From assembly GCF_024707125.1 (NCBI RefSeq), contig NZ_JANQAH010000004.1:34152-98151 (forward strand): a DNA stretch of 64,000 nt, read 5' to 3'. Below are positions 62,637 to 64,000 of the stretch, in pieces. The notes beneath the pieces were generated by a model. That model saw nothing but the letters and a program-made list of their open reading frames with translations. It made no database searches and was not told the DNA's origin. Numbering within the stretch: the stretch's first letter is position 1; every line of letters starts with the position of its first letter. Source of the DNA: Devosia sp. (lineage in GTDB: Bacteria; Pseudomonadota; Alphaproteobacteria; Rhizobiales; Devosiaceae). A program made the translations under genes and the position numbers.

Positions 62637-63794
62637 TCAGACTGATTTGCGGAAATAGCGATGGGGAACGAAGGGTGTCGGCACGACTTCGGCCGGCTGC
62701 GAGCGGCCGCGAACCGAAACCTGGAGCTTTGTGCCAATGGCGGTGTGCTCGGGCGACACGAAGCCTAGGGCGATGGCCTTGCCGAGCGAGGGGGCGAAGC
62801 CGCCGCTGGTGACGACGCCAATGGGAGTGTCGGATGCATCGAGGATCTCGGCGCCTTCGCGGGCCGGGGCGCCTTCGATGAGAAGGCCGACGCGCTTGCG
62901 GGTCAGCTTGCCGTCGCGCTCGGCGAGGATGCGCTGGGCGCCGGGGAAGTCGGCAGCCTCGCGGCGGCGTTTTGAGACGGCAAAGCCGAGATCGGCTTCG
63001 ATGGGGGAGACGGTTTCGTCGAGGTCGTGCCCATAGAGCGGGAGGCCAGCTTCGAGGCGGAGACTGTCGCGGGCGCCGAGGCCCATGGGTTTTACGCGCG
63101 GGTCGACCAGCAGTTCGTCCCAAAGGGCGACGGACATATGGGCGGGGGCGAGAATCTCAAAACCGTCTTCGCCGGTATAGCCGGAGCGGGAGACGGTGAC
63201 GGGGATGCCGTTCCAGTCGAACTCGCCGAATTGCATGAAGCCGAGATCGGCGGCTTGCGGGATGAGCGCGGCCATGACGTTGACGGCTTCCGGGCCCTGA
63301 AGGGCGAGGAGGGCGCCATCGTCTGCGCGCTTCAAAGTGGCCTTGTCGCCGGCAGCGGCGGCGATGCGGGCAAAATCGCCTTCCTTGGTGCCGGCATTGA
63401 CGACGACGAAGAGCGTGCCCGGCGTGGTCGAACGGGCGACCATCAGGTCGTCGATGGTGCCGCCCTGGTCATTGAGGAGTAGGGTGTAGCGGATCTGGCC
63501 GGGTTTCAGGTTCAGAATATCGCCGCAGATCAGCGGTTCAATGATGGCCGCGATCGCGGCGTGGTCGGCGTCGGCATCGCCGCTCGGCGTGTTGAGAGTG
63601 AGAAAACTCGGGCCCATATGGCTGACGTCGAAGAGGCCGGCATTTTCGCGCGTCCACTTGTGCTCGGTCATGATGCCGGTGGGATATTGCACGGGCAGGG
63701 CATAGCCGCCGAACGGGACGATACGGCCGCCGGCAGTGACGTGGCGCTCATAGAGCGGGGTGTGCTTGAGGTCTTCTGTGGGCACTTCGGCCAT
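62637..63794 (-). CDS. gcvT: Glycine cleavage system T protein (aminomethyltransferase)
   Basis: Transfers a methylene group from the H protein to tetrahydrofolate, releasing ammonia. The 385-residue protein has [44 protein letters not shown] and [19 protein letters not shown], all GcvT signatures. ATG 63794 matches the family start. First gene of the gcv operon, downstream of the glycine riboswitch. Confidence 0.96.
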   Translation of the reverse strand: MAEVPTEDLKHTPLYERHVTAGGRIVPFGGYALPVQYPTGIMTEHKWTRENAGLFDVSHMGPSFLTLNTPSGDADADHAAIAAIIEPLICGDILNLKPGQIRYTLLLNDQGGTIDDLMVARSTTPGTLFVVVNAGTKEGDFARIAAAAGDKATLKRADDGALLALQGPEAVNVMAALIPQAADLGFMQFGEFDWNGIPVTVSRSGYTGEDGFEILAPAHMSVALWDELLVDPRVKPMGLGARDSLRLEAGLPLYGHDLDETVSPIEADLGFAVSKRRREAADFPGAQRILAERDGKLTRKRVGLLIEGAPAREGAEILDASDTPIGVVTSGGFAPSLGKAIALGFVSPEHTAIGTKLQVSVRGRSQPAEVVPTPFVPHRYFRKSV

Positions 63795-63851
63795 GGGCAC
63801 TCTCTGGTTCAAGGCGACACGACAAGGCTCCGCCAAACGGCGGGAATGCGT

Positions 63852-64000
63852 GCCCCCTCTGTCCTTGCCCTGAGAGATTTCCCGGCTGAGCGCCGGTTGC
63901 TACCTTCGGGGAGGCTGCATGCAGCCTGCTTTCCAGAGTTGTGACCTGACTGCGGTCCTTTTGCCTGAGAGTTTCCGGGGCGGTTGCTCCTTCGGCGCTG
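63852..64000 (-). promoter_or_regulatory. Tandem glycine riboswitch, truncated at window end
   Basis: On the minus strand two glycine-aptamer patterns follow each other. The first (63932 to beyond 64000) has CGCCGAAGGAGCAACC, ACTCTCAGGCAAAAGGACCG and ACTCTGGAAAGC. The second (about 63852-63928) has CCCCGAAGGTAGCAACCGG, ATCTCTCAGGGCAAGGACA and GAGGGGG. These are the core elements of the class. It lies 58 bases upstream of gcvT; a small hairpin CCGCCAAACGGCGG at 63830-63843 lies between. Glycine binding should switch the gcv operon on. The 5' strand of aptamer I is outside the window. Confidence 0.93.

Noticed and set aside
63830..63843. Hairpin CCGCC-AAAC-GGCGG as the riboswitch terminator
   Set aside because: No T run follows on the minus strand, so I do not call it an intrinsic terminator.
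1..64000. tRNA, rRNA, CRISPR, insertion sequences, prophage and toxin-antitoxin modules
   Set aside because: I looked for them and saw none that I could support.

Overview
The window looks like chromosomal core sequence from an alphaproteobacterium of the Hyphomicrobiales, probably Devosia or a close relative. The reasons are the GC-rich coding, dense short-spaced operons with frequent GTG/TTG starts, an aa3 cytochrome oxidase cluster in the order ctaC-ctaD-ctaB-ctaG-ctaE-DUF983-SURF1, the ileS-lspA pair, DUF2093/DUF4170/DUF1127 proteins, a plant-type glutamate-cysteine ligase, and an endonuclease-type MutL. The genus is an inference. I see no tRNA, rRNA, CRISPR array, insertion sequence, prophage or plasmid gene.

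Layout. 1-6.7 kb: ileS (5' end outside the window), lspA, a lipoprotein, an RluB-like pseudouridine synthase with a very long R/G/D-rich tail, and rsmD. 6.7-11.2 kb: a zinc-starvation locus. zur-znuB-znuC run leftward; znuA (interrupted by a +1 frameshift) and an AztD-like zinc chaperone run rightward. Matching Zur-like boxes lie in both promoter regions. 11.2-16 kb: small membrane and secreted proteins, a P-loop protein, a CDF metal exporter and cobU. 16.2-21.3 kb: an Entner-Doudoroff operon (BadF-type sugar kinase, zwf, pgl, edd). 21.3-23.6 kb: two divergent citrate synthase paralogues, one with an N-terminal helix-turn-helix, facing each other across a perfect 26-bp palindrome. 23.5-31 kb: a dioxygenase-esterase fusion, mutL, a secreted RidA with a divergent TetR regulator and twin operators, an EamA transporter, tadA and a patatin. 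30.9-41.1 kb: purD, gshA, rsmE, ubiA, a cysQ-like phosphatase, a lipid A disaccharide synthase relative, xseA and accessory genes. 41-43.4 kb: a LysR gene divergent from a DUF1127 gene, a frameshifted PilZ gene and an IalB-family protein. 43.7-50.1 kb: cytochrome aa3 oxidase structural and assembly genes. 50.1-56.6 kb: thrC, an M16 protease, a GNAT enzyme and a large GGDEF/EAL membrane protein. 56.6-59.3 kb: yqgE, a DsbD-alpha-like protein, a peroxiredoxin and a lipoprotein. 59.4-64 kb: a leftward glycine cleavage operon gcvT-gcvH-gcvPA-gcvPB headed by a tandem glycine riboswitch that runs off the window end.

The points most worth following up are the citrate synthase pair with its palindrome and DNA-binding-domain fusion, the zinc locus that combines ZnuABC with an AztD-type chaperone and has a frameshift in znuA, the dioxygenase-esterase fusion, and the RidA/TetR pair. 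Both frameshifts (znuA, PilZ) are a single extra G in a G run, so assembly error must be excluded before either gene is called broken.
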